Shown here piece by piece: positions 26,101 through 36,855 of a stretch of DNA of 64,000 nucleotides. Made by a program: the position numbers and the translations under genes. The notes under the pieces are model-generated. The model was not told the origin of the DNA and did no database searches. It saw only the letters and a list, made by a program, of their open reading frames with translations. Within the stretch, counting starts at the first letter, position 1. Every line of letters starts with the position of its first letter. The stretch is taken from NCBI GenBank assembly GCA_033030425.1, contig JAUFSD010000009.1, positions 310,001 through 374,000 on the forward strand, given 5' to 3'. Source of the stretch: Verpa conica (lineage: Eukaryota; Ascomycota; Pezizomycetes; Pezizales; Morchellaceae).

Positions 26101-27348
26101 ACTTAAGCAAGTGCGCTGTTGCCCCCTGGCCTGGATACTCATCGTGCTGTGATGTAGAAGCGATGAGCCTCGTATTTTTGCCTGTGGAGAGCTCCACCCC
26201 ATAATCGCGGACTGTGCTCCTGTCCGTAATAGACGGGGGGTCTCGAGGGTTTCCAAAGTCCCTGAAGGCGACTGACAGGTTCTAATTCTGAGAATACTGG
26301 ACTGTTTTCAGGAATACACAATCACTGTACATCAGTCCTGTCATTTGATTGCTTGCGCATCAGGACTTTTGAGAAATACGAGAACCGGGAACCCACTTAT
26401 CACCTAGACCAACAAAGTCAGCAATAATACTAATTTGATATTAATCACCAGGCTATTCTAGGAGAATTGCCTTTCCCTTTCCTAGAGGAACTAGGAAAAA
26501 CCTCGCAGTTCATTTGGATGAACAGAGATTGGTGATCCTTTGTGGGAGATCAAATTCATTGGTTAGTGGTGTGGCCCTTTCCCTTCGCTCTCTTCTCTTT
26601 CTTTCCCCTTCCCAAATTCACTTGTCTCGTTTGTGAGAGAAGCAGTCGCTCATTACAGTCGCTCGTTTTCGGTGTGTGGTCAGGAAGTTTAGACGGAAAA
26701 TTTGATAGCATTAAAGACGACAGCAATAATTTCGGCCTTTACGATCATACGAAAATACAGCAATCACTTCCCCAGGTACTAGCTTGGGAACGTGGCTGAA
26801 ATCGCCGTTGTGGAAAGTGATGCTTTTGCTGGAACATACGGCCATTTCTACATTCGACCACGGTTGGGACCTTTAGCTTCGAGGACACTGACCAACAATT
26901 GCTGTTTTCTGGTTTAATCATATTCACTCTTCGGTCTCGGATTCGGTTGTCAAATTGCGCTATTTCGTCTTTCGTTAAGATTTATTTGAATCATCATTGC
27001 TGAGCAACTCTCGTTCTTTACTCGCTCTGTCGCACGTCGGCTCTTACGGCAAATCTACTTGCGCGCGTTAGTACACCCATATACACCATCGTCTTAACAC
27101 ACAAAATAAAAACACCTATTACTTATCGTAATATTCAGAGGTAGCTTTTTGGAATTGATAGTTGGAATAATTGCGACACGACCGCTGAGCGGTTAAAGCT
27201 TACTTCACCGGTCGCACAATTATCAGAAAGAAAAAAAAAGGAAAGGAACTGCTGTAGTTGCACGTCTGACGAGTCTAGTATCCTTGCCTTGCAGACCCAG
27301 CATTCTTTTAAAAGGTGAGGTGTACGGCTGAGTCGATTCCCCCGCATC
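23161..27348. other. Intergenic, with a possible decayed coding island at about 24.6-26.3 kb
   Basis: Between 24.6 and 26.3 kb base composition is less AT-rich and several medium frames occur, including a 176-codon minus-strand frame (25726-26256, Cys-containing) and a plus-strand frame at 24813-25106. None shows a known domain, signal peptide or convincing splice junction. They may be fragments of a decayed gene. The last kilobase should hold the promoter of the EGF-domain gene. Confidence 0.4.
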
Positions 27349-30080
27349 ATGAGCCAATATAGGGATAATTTTATTGGAGGAGGGGGAGGGAGGGGGTCTA
27401 GGAATAGGATGGATAACGAGGAATATATGTATCGAAGACGGGAAGAAGACGACGGGTCTCAGTACTCGCCAACTAGTGGGGACACGGATTATGGCTTTCC
27501 TGCGGTGCCTATCACCGACATAGACAGTCGGTCCACAAGCCGCCCGACTCAGAAATTCCGAAGACCTCAGCAACCCATGTCCTCCAGGCAAGGTGGAAAT
27601 GGAGGACAAAACATTCCGCCAGTGCCCAGGGTATCGAGCAATAGCAATGTGAGCCGAGGACCTCCACCACGACCAGTGAGATCGAACTATGTTGCCTCAA
27701 ACTTGGATTCGTCTGAAGTCCAAGAAGTGCGGCAAAATCCTAATTTCTCGTATCGTTTGAATCAGCAGCCAGTTAGGACTAGGTACCCGCAATCGGACGA
27801 TGAACACGAACCAATATCGCCAACGAACCTACCAACAAATCGTCCGTCCGTGTCCAGCTCACGCTCAATATTTATCGGCTTTGACCCCTCAAATTCCCCC
27901 GGGACCACCAACACAAATTCTCTGGGGGTAATACCGAACTTCCCTCCCGTGCCGCCAATCCCTTCTGGATCGAACAGAAAATCCTTGGGCACTGGTCCTC
28001 CTCCGTCTGCGCGCCGGGGCACATCATCTTATTACTCTCAGCAAGCACTGATGGTTTCTCCAATACCAGAAGAATCGTCGTCGTCGTCGTCGGACCGCCA
28101 TGGGTCTTACGCCTCTAGCGCGGCTATCCCTTCAAGCTGGGCTGCTGCACCTTTAGATGAGTATTACAGCCGCGAAGATCATCAGAGTGATAGTGATGAA
28201 TATGAATCCCGGATACCGATCGACACTTTTGTCGAGGTCGAAGAGGAGAGAGGGTTAGTTAGGCAAGCAAGTCTTGGGCGAAAGTCAAGACCGATTATCA
28301 CCGAGATCAGAGCTGGTGGAGGAAGCAAGTCGTCGGGTTCAAACGAGTCATTCAAGACAAGTCGTAGCGCTGGTGGCTCAACAGGCATCGGTCGTGCGAC
28401 CTCAAGGTCTCCAGCTGAAAAAAGCTCCCCGACACTAAATCCCGTTCTGGGGGGCTCCGCATCGTCTTCACTGCCAAGTATCGCTGGCCCGCAAGCACAA
28501 TCACCAGCTACTTCATCGGCCGGTAGTGTCTCTCCTATCGCCCAACCTCCAGCTGCCTTCACAACGGACGATTACATGGGCGAGCAATTTAACTTCTCGA
28601 GGCGCGCTTCGCAAGCTGGCTCGCAGGTGTATGAGCTGTCAAGTTCACCATGGGAGGCGAACACAGCTTCAACCAAGCTTCCTGCTCCTGTCGGAGGCAT
28701 TTCGGGGCGAAGAATTCCACCAAGGTTAAATATGGATGCTGTTCGCGAGGCAGAGGCTAGAGGTAGTTTAACGAGTTTGCCGGATCTGATTAGGCGAGCA
28801 ACGAAGCTTGCTGCGGTTTTGGAGACTGGGAGACCAGATTCAAGGTGGGGCAGGAGGGGAAGCTATATGGGAAGTTCGTCTGGTGGTATGATCAACCTTT
28901 AACGGACAAGCTCGTCGGCACATATATTAACATTTTTGTGAATTTAGGTCGGAGTAACGGCAGAGATACGGACTCAATATCTGATATTTTAGCGTCTTTC
29001 CCACCTCCGGTTCTTGCCCAAGGGAAGAATCGTGGCACCAGAACCCTTTCACAATGGCCACTGCCAGGTGATTTCACGCACGAAAACGATTCTTCAATCA
29101 GACCATCTCGCAAGCAGGGACGCCGTATCTGTGGTTTGCCTTTGTGGGCTTTTGTTCTTTTAGTGATTCTTGCTCTTCTCGTTATTTCTGCCGCTGTTAT
29201 TGTGCCACTTCAACTGGTCAACTTATCAAAAGCAGATAAGGACGACTCCGACTCTGGTACAGCTCTCGTGGCGCAATGCAAAGAGAAGAATCCTTGCCAA
29301 AATGGCGGGGAAAATATCGCGACTAGTGATTTCTGTGGCTGTGTTTGTACAAACGGTTTCACTGGATCAAACTGCTCAGAGAAAGATGACCTGAGTTGCA
29401 CAACTGTTGATCTGAAGGACCGTATGGGTGGACGGATCAAGGGTATCCAGAACGTTACGATGGGGAATGCTTTGCCTAGGCTTTTCGATATTGCAGATCC
29501 ATACTATAACATTGAGCTTGATATGGCTATGGTTTTGGCAGTCTTTAGTAATGAGTCTATCTCTTGCACTGCGCAGAATGCTCTTGTTACATTTAACGGA
29601 GAATCTATACCTTCCAGTGCCATTACCACCACAACCACCACCGGTAGAAGAGCGCTGGCAGATGCGATCAATGAATTGGAAAAGAGGCAGGAGACGGTTA
29701 CCGCAACAATAACTGCGAGCGCAGCAACAGTTACAGCAAGCGGTACCCCGATTAGTACAGAATCAAGAACACCTGAGCTGGATCCAGATGCAATAGACTT
29801 TGCAAGAGTCGTGGTCTTGTATTTGACCAATGTTCAAACACTTTTGGTTGCCAGTGAGGCTCAAACTCAGTTACAGGCTGGGTTCACGGCAGGAAGGGAT
29901 TTCGGTGATTTGTCGGTCGGCAACAATGTTACTGTCGATTTTGATAATCGGAGCATCGAGCTATCAGACGGAACTATTGTCGGAAGTGTCACTGCAAACT
30001 CAACAAATACTACAACCTCCTCGTCTGAGAAGGTTAAGCGATCTGTTTTGGGAACTTATATCGATGATATTCTCTCATGA
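27349..30080 (+). CDS. EGF-like domain single-pass membrane protein with long disordered cytosolic part
   Basis: Two exons, 27349-28885 and 28948-30080, joined by a 62-bp GTATGA..TTTAG intron; 889 aa. Residues 1-570 are low in structure and rich in Ser, Pro, Gly and Arg, with many possible phosphorylation sites. A basic stretch (SRKQGRRICG) precedes one membrane helix, about residues 578-600 (WAFVLLVILALLVISAAVIV). After it come residues 623-655 with the cysteine spacing of an EGF module (CKEKNPCQNGG, then CGCVCTNGFTGSNC). The remaining ectodomain has several N-glycosylation sequons and Thr/Ser tracts. Basic residues before the helix suggest the N-terminus is cytosolic and the EGF part outside. 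This architecture is widespread but little studied in filamentous ascomycetes. A cell-wall or surface-sensing role is only a guess. Dibasic KR sites (near EKRQE and VKRSV) might be cleaved. Confidence 0.85.
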
Positions 30081-31750
30081 ATCGGGTGCACTGGATCTCG
30101 CCGTGTCAGATCTTAACTTTTTTCCTTCTATATTATTGCGACTATCCTCAATTTTTTTTTTCTTTATGAATACTTCAATATCTTATTTTCTTCAGACGTT
30201 GTTCTACGAGCAATCTCTCCTTTATTGTTTGATTAATTCATTTCTTTTGTTCTGGTCTAAGCGACCAAAGGAAGCTGGGCATGCGGTGTTCCTGTATGTG
30301 TGAGAGGGCATCTGCACATATTATATATACCCCGGTATATTATAATCAGCGGAACTTTGTAGATAACTAGTGTATAGTGTTCGATATAGTGTATTAGTTG
30401 GGCGGGAACTCTCCTACTACTGCTCCTTTTTTCTTCGATTCTCTCATTTGGATTTCCTTAGGAAAGTTCCTTTTTTTTTGCTTACTTTTTTTTTATTGTC
30501 GGGTTCTTGTGAATATGGTTCTTATTGTTACGTAGGTGGAAAGGGTGGCTGGGAATGGAAATGGGTTCGGGATTTTGGTCTTGATTATTTGCTTTGCACG
30601 GGAATGTCGTGTTCAGGATATTAGTAAAAGGAGGCGAACAGCCTTCATACATTATTCGCATTCTGCTTGGTTGCACCATATTACTGTCTCAAAAAATGCA
30701 CATATCCGTGATGCTTCCGCAACCTTGTTCATGACGTGGAACCCAACAGTTTACTACAGGCAGTGCAGTGGAACCACGTTCAAGTGGTACGTTTACTTCC
30801 CCTCAGTTCCCCTGACATTTATTTTATTAATTCACACTCGGCGTTGAAGTACTATAAATAATATGTTTTGGGTGTATTTTCGGAAAGCTGCAGTTTAGGG
30901 TAAAACATCGATTGTTTTAGTAGGTATACACCATTCAACTCTAGATTTCTTTTACCCTTGTATCTTTGCGCCTAAGATTGAAAGGTTTCCACAGTGAAAC
31001 ATTTACGGGTGTAGACTTTTCTGTGTCGTCTACTTCTTTTTTCTTTTCTTTGACCATCGAAGAGTTGAGACTACTCCATATGTATTAAATACATAGTATA
31101 GCAGACGGCTATGCCATCTATATTCCAGGAAACGACGGAATATCTCGGTAGGGATATTGCATATTCTAGTATGACTTCGGTTCCCATGTTCAAGGGAGAT
31201 TTCAAGCCTGGATAGGCACAGAGAGAGTGCTTGATGATTTTTTTGATCTTCCCTAATCCCTCCCCCACCCTTTCCTCTATTCAGTACCATGGAATATTTG
31301 CATACACATATAGTCAATAAGAAAAAAAGTAGGGCTCACCTAAAACGAGAGAAGGTAAAAGCCGCTCCCATCGCCGCCGAGAGGGGCCACGGTCAGGCCG
31401 CGGAGAGGGATCTGCGGGGGGTAGGGTGAAATGATTTTGTTTGTATTTCACAGAGCCGACCTGCGTACATTGACATCTATTGAGGGCATTATAGAGAAAA
31501 TTTTCTTCCTCCCAGAAGTTTTCTGGCTACTATCGTGAGAAATTTGAGGTCGATTCTGATAGACACCGCTAGAAGTTACCATCCCTCAGAGACCGTCAAT
31601 ACACCTACAGAGGTGTTATTCGCTCAGTATAAAAGCTCTATCTAAGCTCTGTTAGGTATGGCTTGCTGCTCTCGAGAGAATAAGAGGTTGAATCATAGAT
31701 AAACGATAGCTGATATGAGGAGTTTAGTCTCACATAAAATACTTTAAACG
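30081..31750. other. Intergenic, no supported gene
   Basis: T-rich 3' flank of the EGF-domain gene, then AT-rich sequence. A GC-rich patch at about 31360-31425 lies some 330 bp before the next start and may be promoter-associated. Confidence 0.5.
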
Positions 31751-32377
31751 ATGTCCGAAGTTCAGGATAACCTTCAGACTACCAGCGGTCAATCTGAAAT
31801 TCAGAATAATGATACCCACGCAGAGGAGACCACCGTCTACAATCCGCATCCGTCCCTGCCAGTGGATATTCAGCAGAGTTCCGAGTATCATATGGAGGAC
31901 GATACTGATGCTGATGGCGATGATGAAGCCGATGATGACGATGACGATGAGGATGGCTTTCCGGAAATGTGTGATAGTACTCAATCTCTCCAGTTTGCTC
32001 TCAGCGCTTCATCTGAAGGAGGCAATGGGACTGATGAGAGTCAGGTATCGGACCCATTTTACTGGGACCGTGAAGCGAACCGCAGGAGGGCCGGTCATGT
32101 CCCATTCCCTACCTGTGCCGTGAGACAGGGAGGGAATATCATGATCTATAACCGTATCTCGGAATCTCCGCTTTTTTTTTCGTCTTCCTCGCCGTCATCG
32201 TCAGTGGAGACCATCGATTCTCTTGAAGTGGTTTTTTTTGAGGAGGACGAAGACGGGGAGGCTTGGGAGAGCCCAGCAGTCGTTTTGGTCGCGGATAACA
32301 GAAGCTTGCTGGTCAAGTGGTTGAAGGCTTTTTGGGGGGCGTTCTTGGGTATCTTTTGGGGTCGTGTTAGGAAGTGA
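31751..32377 (+). CDS. Acidic hypothetical protein, 208 aa
   Basis: Single-exon frame starting MSEVQDNLQTTSGQ. Residues about 49-70 are a near-pure Asp/Glu run; residues 139-150 are a Ser run, followed by another acidic cluster. The C-terminal 25 residues (LLVKWLKAFWGAFLGIFWGR) are Trp/Phe-rich and could form an amphipathic or short membrane-binding helix. The block FYWDREANRRRAGHVPFPTC in the middle looks conserved-like, but I do not recognise it. The frame has biased low-complexity content, so chance openness cannot be excluded, though length and start context favour a real gene. Function unknown. Convergent with the Vma22-like gene. Confidence 0.55.
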   Translation: MSEVQDNLQTTSGQSEIQNNDTHAEETTVYNPHPSLPVDIQQSSEYHMEDDTDADGDDEADDDDDDEDGFPEMCDSTQSLQFALSASSEGGNGTDESQVSDPFYWDREANRRRAGHVPFPTCAVRQGGNIMIYNRISESPLFFSSSSPSSSVETIDSLEVVFFEEDEDGEAWESPAVVLVADNRSLLVKWLKAFWGAFLGIFWGRVRK

Positions 32378-32916
32378 GGTATTTGGTGTGGTTCAATTGA
32401 TCCAAACGCCTGTGGATATGTTTCTCGGTGGTTCTAAAACCGAGTAACTACGTCAGATCCCAACGTTTTTGTCTGGAAATTGAGCTCAGTGGTCACTAAA
32501 TTCCCTCTTTTTCAGGGCTTCGTTCCTTTATCAAAAATACATGTACAATAAAATACAGGGGCGCATGTATATGTACTGTAAGCACTGAATATACTTCACT
32601 GGTGTCTTCGCTTTGAAATAAGACTCAAATCTATAGGTTTAGGTCTTGAGTACAGAATCGATTTATTGTAGGTACTCTTCTCCTGGAATGTCTAGCTATA
32701 CATGAGCGACAATATTTTATAATACAAATGAGGGCCTGGGGTTTAGGACAACATTTTCTCATACCAGTGCCTTGTATATCTCAATTAACTTATATTTTCG
32801 TATTTCTGCAGTTTATAGGATCTTAAGGATAGAAAGGCTGAATTTGGGCAATAATTTAAGTTCTAGAGAGCGTGTAGTGAATTCTATCATACGTTATACT
32901 CGGGAACTATATTTAC
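32378..32916. other. Intergenic between convergent genes
   Basis: AT-rich; nothing recognised. It contains the 3' ends of two converging transcripts. Confidence 0.5.
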
Positions 32917-33795
32917 TCAACCTTCTAGCCAAGAAGAATTCTCAAAGACACCGTCCCACATCTTCTCCGCATCTCTTTTAAACTCCTTCACATCCTCTAC
33001 CTCACCAACACCAAGCACCTTATTAAAGAAATGTGGGAACTCCTCCCCTCCTTTGCCATTCTGAGTAACACCCTCCCACTTCAGGTCCGCTTCGATCTTA
33101 CTATATGGGATCTTCAATAACCATACCCTTTCTGCAGACCCCATGAATCTATTAATGACCCCAGAGACTTGCGCTGCCGTGCACATGTGGATATATCCAG
33201 ATGAAGAGTCTAATGGAGAGAGTGGAAGGGCCTCTGGGAGTGGTGAGGGAGGCTCCTCTACGAGGATCTTATAGATGTACTTTGTTCGTTCTTTGATTAT
33301 TTGTGATTCGAGGGAAGAGAGCTTTGCAAGAGTTGTCAGGAGTTGCGGTATGATTTCGATAGATGAAGTGAATTCAGATTGAACAGTTCTGAGAGCTTGA
33401 GGTACCAGGATACCGAACCATCTTATTGGGTCTCGGGGGTCCGGCTTTTTTATCCTTTCAGTGTCTTTCTCATCTTCTCCACTCTCATCTTTCTCTTTCT
33501 CTTCATTCTTCTTCTCTTCCTTTTTCTTCTCATCTTTCTGCTGCTCCTCGAGCTCAATTGTCTTTGCTTCAAATACAATGCCATTTTCTCCGTTCTTGAT
33601 ATCTACACCCCTCATAGCGCTCATTCTCTCGTCATAGAAATCCTCCCCATATCTCCTTGTAGACGAATTGAAATTCGCCTGCGCAAGTGCCATAAACCCA
33701 GCCGAGAATCGAGAACTTAGGGATGTACAGAGAGATTGATATGTATCGATTGTGTCAAGGTACGAGAGCATTAGCTCATCCAGACGTTCCGACAT
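32917..33795 (-). CDS. vma22: Vma22-like V-ATPase assembly factor fused to a DUF952 domain
   Basis: One uninterrupted 292-codon frame. Residues 1-62 (DELMLSYLDTIDTYQSLCT, then LAQANFNSS and ERMSAMRGV) and 119-172 (PRDPIRWFGILVPQALRTVQ, then LESQI) match the Vma22/CCDC115 family, a factor for assembling the membrane sector of the vacuolar proton pump at the ER. Between them is a charged Lys/Glu linker (82-115) of coiled-coil type. Residues 172-272 look like a DUF952 domain: KYIYKIL, SSGYIHMCTAAQVSGVINRF, WLLKI, LKWEG and EEFPHFF, in that order. No Met lies between residues 61 and 204, so the second domain has no start codon of its own. DUF952 has an unknown function and normally occurs alone. 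The Vma22 part is confident; the DUF952 part is moderately so. Confidence 0.82.
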   Translation of the reverse strand: MSERLDELMLSYLDTIDTYQSLCTSLSSRFSAGFMALAQANFNSSTRRYGEDFYDERMSAMRGVDIKNGENGIVFEAKTIELEEQQKDEKKKEEKKNEEKEKDESGEDEKDTERIKKPDPRDPIRWFGILVPQALRTVQSEFTSSIEIIPQLLTTLAKLSSLESQIIKERTKYIYKILVEEPPSPLPEALPLSPLDSSSGYIHMCTAAQVSGVINRFMGSAERVWLLKIPYSKIEADLKWEGVTQNGKGGEEFPHFFNKVLGVGEVEDVKEFKRDAEKMWDGVFENSSWLEG

Positions 33796-35342
33796 AATTG
33801 CAGCTATCGTTGTGGAGGGGGGAATGGTAATAGCTGTTTTTGAGGGATTGAGCGAGGTGAGGTTGGGATTGGGTTGCGGCTCATCGTTTCGCTAAAGTAT
33901 CGCCAAGACTGTGGACGCCGCCTCCACAGATCCTGCAGGTACGGGGGTCACGCGCTTGGTGGGGCATTTATGGGGTAACAATAAATGAGGGGTGGTGGTG
34001 CCGAGGAAGTAGGACTCCGAGTAGGTGAATCCTTACGGAGCCTTAAAAACATAGCCTGGCCAGGGAATTATATAAGGAATGTTACTAAGTCTCGGAGAAA
34101 AATGGCAGGAAAGAATTCCGCTAGATGTCCGACGAAAAATTATTTTTTTATTATTATTCCCTTAAGGGAATGCATGCTTAGGACCTAAGCCTTCCAGAAA
34201 ACTAGATGTAGTAGTATTTTCGGGGAATATTTTGAGGTTTCTGTTGATGTGGGTTCTATTCTTGGCGGTGTTTGTGATGGAAATACTATGGCTGGAGTAC
34301 CACAGTAGCGTAGGTGGACGCCACAGAAAGTTTCTATTTGGTTCCTCCTTTGCCTCGGTGGGTCAGACTTATACTCTCTGGTAATCAGGGTGATACAGAG
34401 GCGCAAATCAGGGTTTAATTCTCCTATGAGCAATTAAATGTCCTATACTTTCTTGGTTGGGCAGCTAATGCATGCTAGGAGATACTTTATCGAGTGATAA
34501 ATCATGAAGTAATAACTTCCCCCCCCCATCCGCCATTAATTACATAAGATACTAACTAATAGTTGGAAGAGATAATTCAAGGAAGAATAATCTAGCGTAG
34601 AGAAGCTTTAGAAAGCTAGAACTGGGGGTAAGGGCGTTTCTTAGAGATTCACCCGGGAAATTATATAGTAGGGGAGTCATGTAGGGCTAATAGACCGGAA
34701 TTTTTATGGCCCGTTCTGAGTCTCAGTACGTATGTAACTCTCTTTTTGTGGGGATGACGCCGTTTGGAGGAGAAGAGGGGGGAAAGGGCAGAAGGTGCTC
34801 TAGAGTAATCTCAATTAGGTAGTGCACAAGCCAGACTGGACGCACTTCTCTTTTCCTGGCAGCATTATATCTATTGATTCCCTCCCACTCCCCTCCAGCC
34901 TCCTTACCTCATTTTTTATCTAAATTTCCATCCTTCAAGAAAAACCTTCGCCTTCAAGATAATCACTAGGGTTCTTTTCTTTTTTGCAAATTCTCTCTTA
35001 GCGCATCATCCAAATCTTCATCATCCAACAGAGTTGCCATCTTGATTAAGATAACCAATAAAAATCTTCCGCACACCCAAGAATTTGCTTCTTCTAAAAA
35101 ACACAAAATGTCTCTTCACCTCTATCTCGTACCGGTGGAATACTCTCCCGTACTTAATGTACTAATGACTCTTTTGTTGGTAGGCCTATATATAAATCTC
35201 GGGCCCGGCAACCCAAGGAATATCAATTCGGCCTCCTCTTGATAAACTCCCCCTGATGTCTCTCAATAGCATCGACGATGATGTTATGATTACTCCAACT
35301 ACCACCACCGAACAAAATCTCAACAAAGTCCCACTGCCGGTA

Positions 35343-35455
35343 CAGTAGACTCTCCCTATAAGAATACGCTTGGGACCGAACCTCAGTACCCTAAGATGAA
35401 TATTCTTATAGAGTGGTTATTCTTATAGACAGTATTCTTATAGGGAGAGCAGAGG
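35343..35455. mobile_element. Pogo-like MITE, copy 1 (degenerate right end)
   Basis: Begins after TA with CAGTAGACTCTCCCTATAAG and contains three inverted TATTCTTATAG motifs, the last leading to GGGAGAG. The right tip is eroded. CAGT ends and a TA target are usual for pogo/Tc1-mariner elements. Closely related to the copy at 36101-36218. Confidence 0.65.
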
Positions 35456-35635
35456 TTGACTTAGGCCAGGGCTTATGTGGGCCGGCCTAGACTGTCATGA
35501 TTTGGTCTAGTCTGGTCTAGGCCACTGTTTTTATTATCTGGTATGGACTGGCCCAAGCTAATTCCTGGCTCGGGCTGGCCCAAGTAAACCTCTGAGGAAG
35601 ATTGTACTGTATCACCAAAGCTCGAGCAGTACTTC

Positions 35636-36020
35636 GTGGCCTGCGTACTACTTCTTCAAAAGGTATATAGTATTCCAGCACTTATTCATTTCAAGCCTTT
35701 AAATGTGACACCTGTACTAATTTATTCTACTCCTCAAGGGCCGACTATCTCTATGAAAAATTCCGAACCGAACTTTACCAAACGTAAAGTCTTAGATTTG
35801 GACGAAACTATGGCAGAGCACTCTCGAAAAAAAGACTCGCTATACCGGAAGGTTTACTACTCTTCTTAATGATCAAAGTCTGATATTCTCTGGTTCTTCA
35901 GTGAATAAATTATGCGGTCAAACACCGATCAAGGGTCTGGCCAAGCATACTAAGACGGTTGGTAAGAAGACCACGTATCCCTACGACGATGATATTTCAT
36001 TTCATAACTTGATAAGATGA
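35636..36020 (+). pseudogene. Possible broken small gene, unknown family
   Basis: A frame from 35636 (MACVLLLQKVYSIP) ends at 35869, but the +1 frame stays open from about 35823 to a stop at 36018-36020 and has normal-looking composition (SSVNKLCGQTPIKGLAKHTK). The switch coincides with a run of seven A (35827-35833). This could be a frameshifted gene copy, a sequencing slip, or chance. It lies between two MITE copies. No domain recognised. Confidence 0.3.
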
Positions 36021-36100
36021 AATGTGACTGCCTAGATATTGGAGGCTTTTGTTACAAAAAAGAAAAGGTGGTTGAGGTGTCTTTTCCGGATTGATGAGTA

Positions 36101-36218
36101 CAGTACAATCGCCCTATAAGAATATGGTTTTGGTGTAATATCATATTCTTATAGAGCAGTTATATTCTTATAGGGCGAATATTGTTATAGCCCGAATTCA
36201 TATAGGGCGATTGTACTG
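36101..36218. mobile_element. Pogo-like MITE, copy 2 (intact ends)
   Basis: 118 bp with terminal inverted repeats of about 18 bp (CAGTACAATCGCCCTATA at the left, its complement at the right), flanked on both sides by TA (36099-36100 and 36219-36220). Internal ATTCTTATAG repeats match copy 1. No coding capacity; it would need a transposase elsewhere. Confidence 0.85.
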
Positions 36219-36855
36219 TACTCTATTTTTTTCATTTTTATTGTTTTTAAGTGTTTTTTTTCTTTTCTCATTTTCATTTTCATCTTCATTTTCATTTTTT
36301 TCATTTTCGGTTTTGTTTCTCGCTTCTTGTTTTTCTCTTTCTATTCTTTTATATTTGTTCAAAGCTAGTAGTTCATGCTAAAAATAGTAGTGAGTTATAT
36401 GTACATCAAAGGGCTTACTTCTGAGATTGTGGGTCAATCTTGGAAGTTATTTCTTTTTTTATATGTACAGGTTTATAACCAATATAACTCGCTTTAAGTA
36501 AAGTCAGTAAACTTACTATCCTGAGAATAATCCGAGTATTTGTGATAGCACCACATAGCCTCTTAGACTAGTCTTATTAGCTTAGGTTACTGGAATGTTA
36601 AAAGCCCATGACAGAAGTAATTATTCCCACACCATCAATTTGGAAGATGAATTTTAGGATCCATAGTGTCAATGATTGACTAACCAATACACAAGGGTTA
36701 GGGTTAAATATGCAAGGGGACATCTGACAACGTCACCACGACCCCGCGATCTCGACCTCATATCTCCACAATTTACAAAATCCTGCCAAAAGAGAGTCTA
36801 AACAGGGGCCTGATAAAGCAATAAAAAAAACCAATATAATCAAAAAAAAATAAAA

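Larger units (their letters stand above)
33796..36855. other. Intergenic between divergent genes, with MITEs
   Basis: Holds two pogo-like short elements (listed separately), a possible broken gene at 35636-36020, CATTTT-type microsatellites at about 36239-36310 and a telomere-like doublet near 36697-36710. No intact gene recognised. Frames at 33985-34433 look like chance. Confidence 0.5.

Noticed and set aside
30050..30080. YIDD motif at the end of the EGF-domain protein, as in reverse transcriptases
   Set aside because: No other polymerase motifs; it is the C-terminus of a membrane protein.
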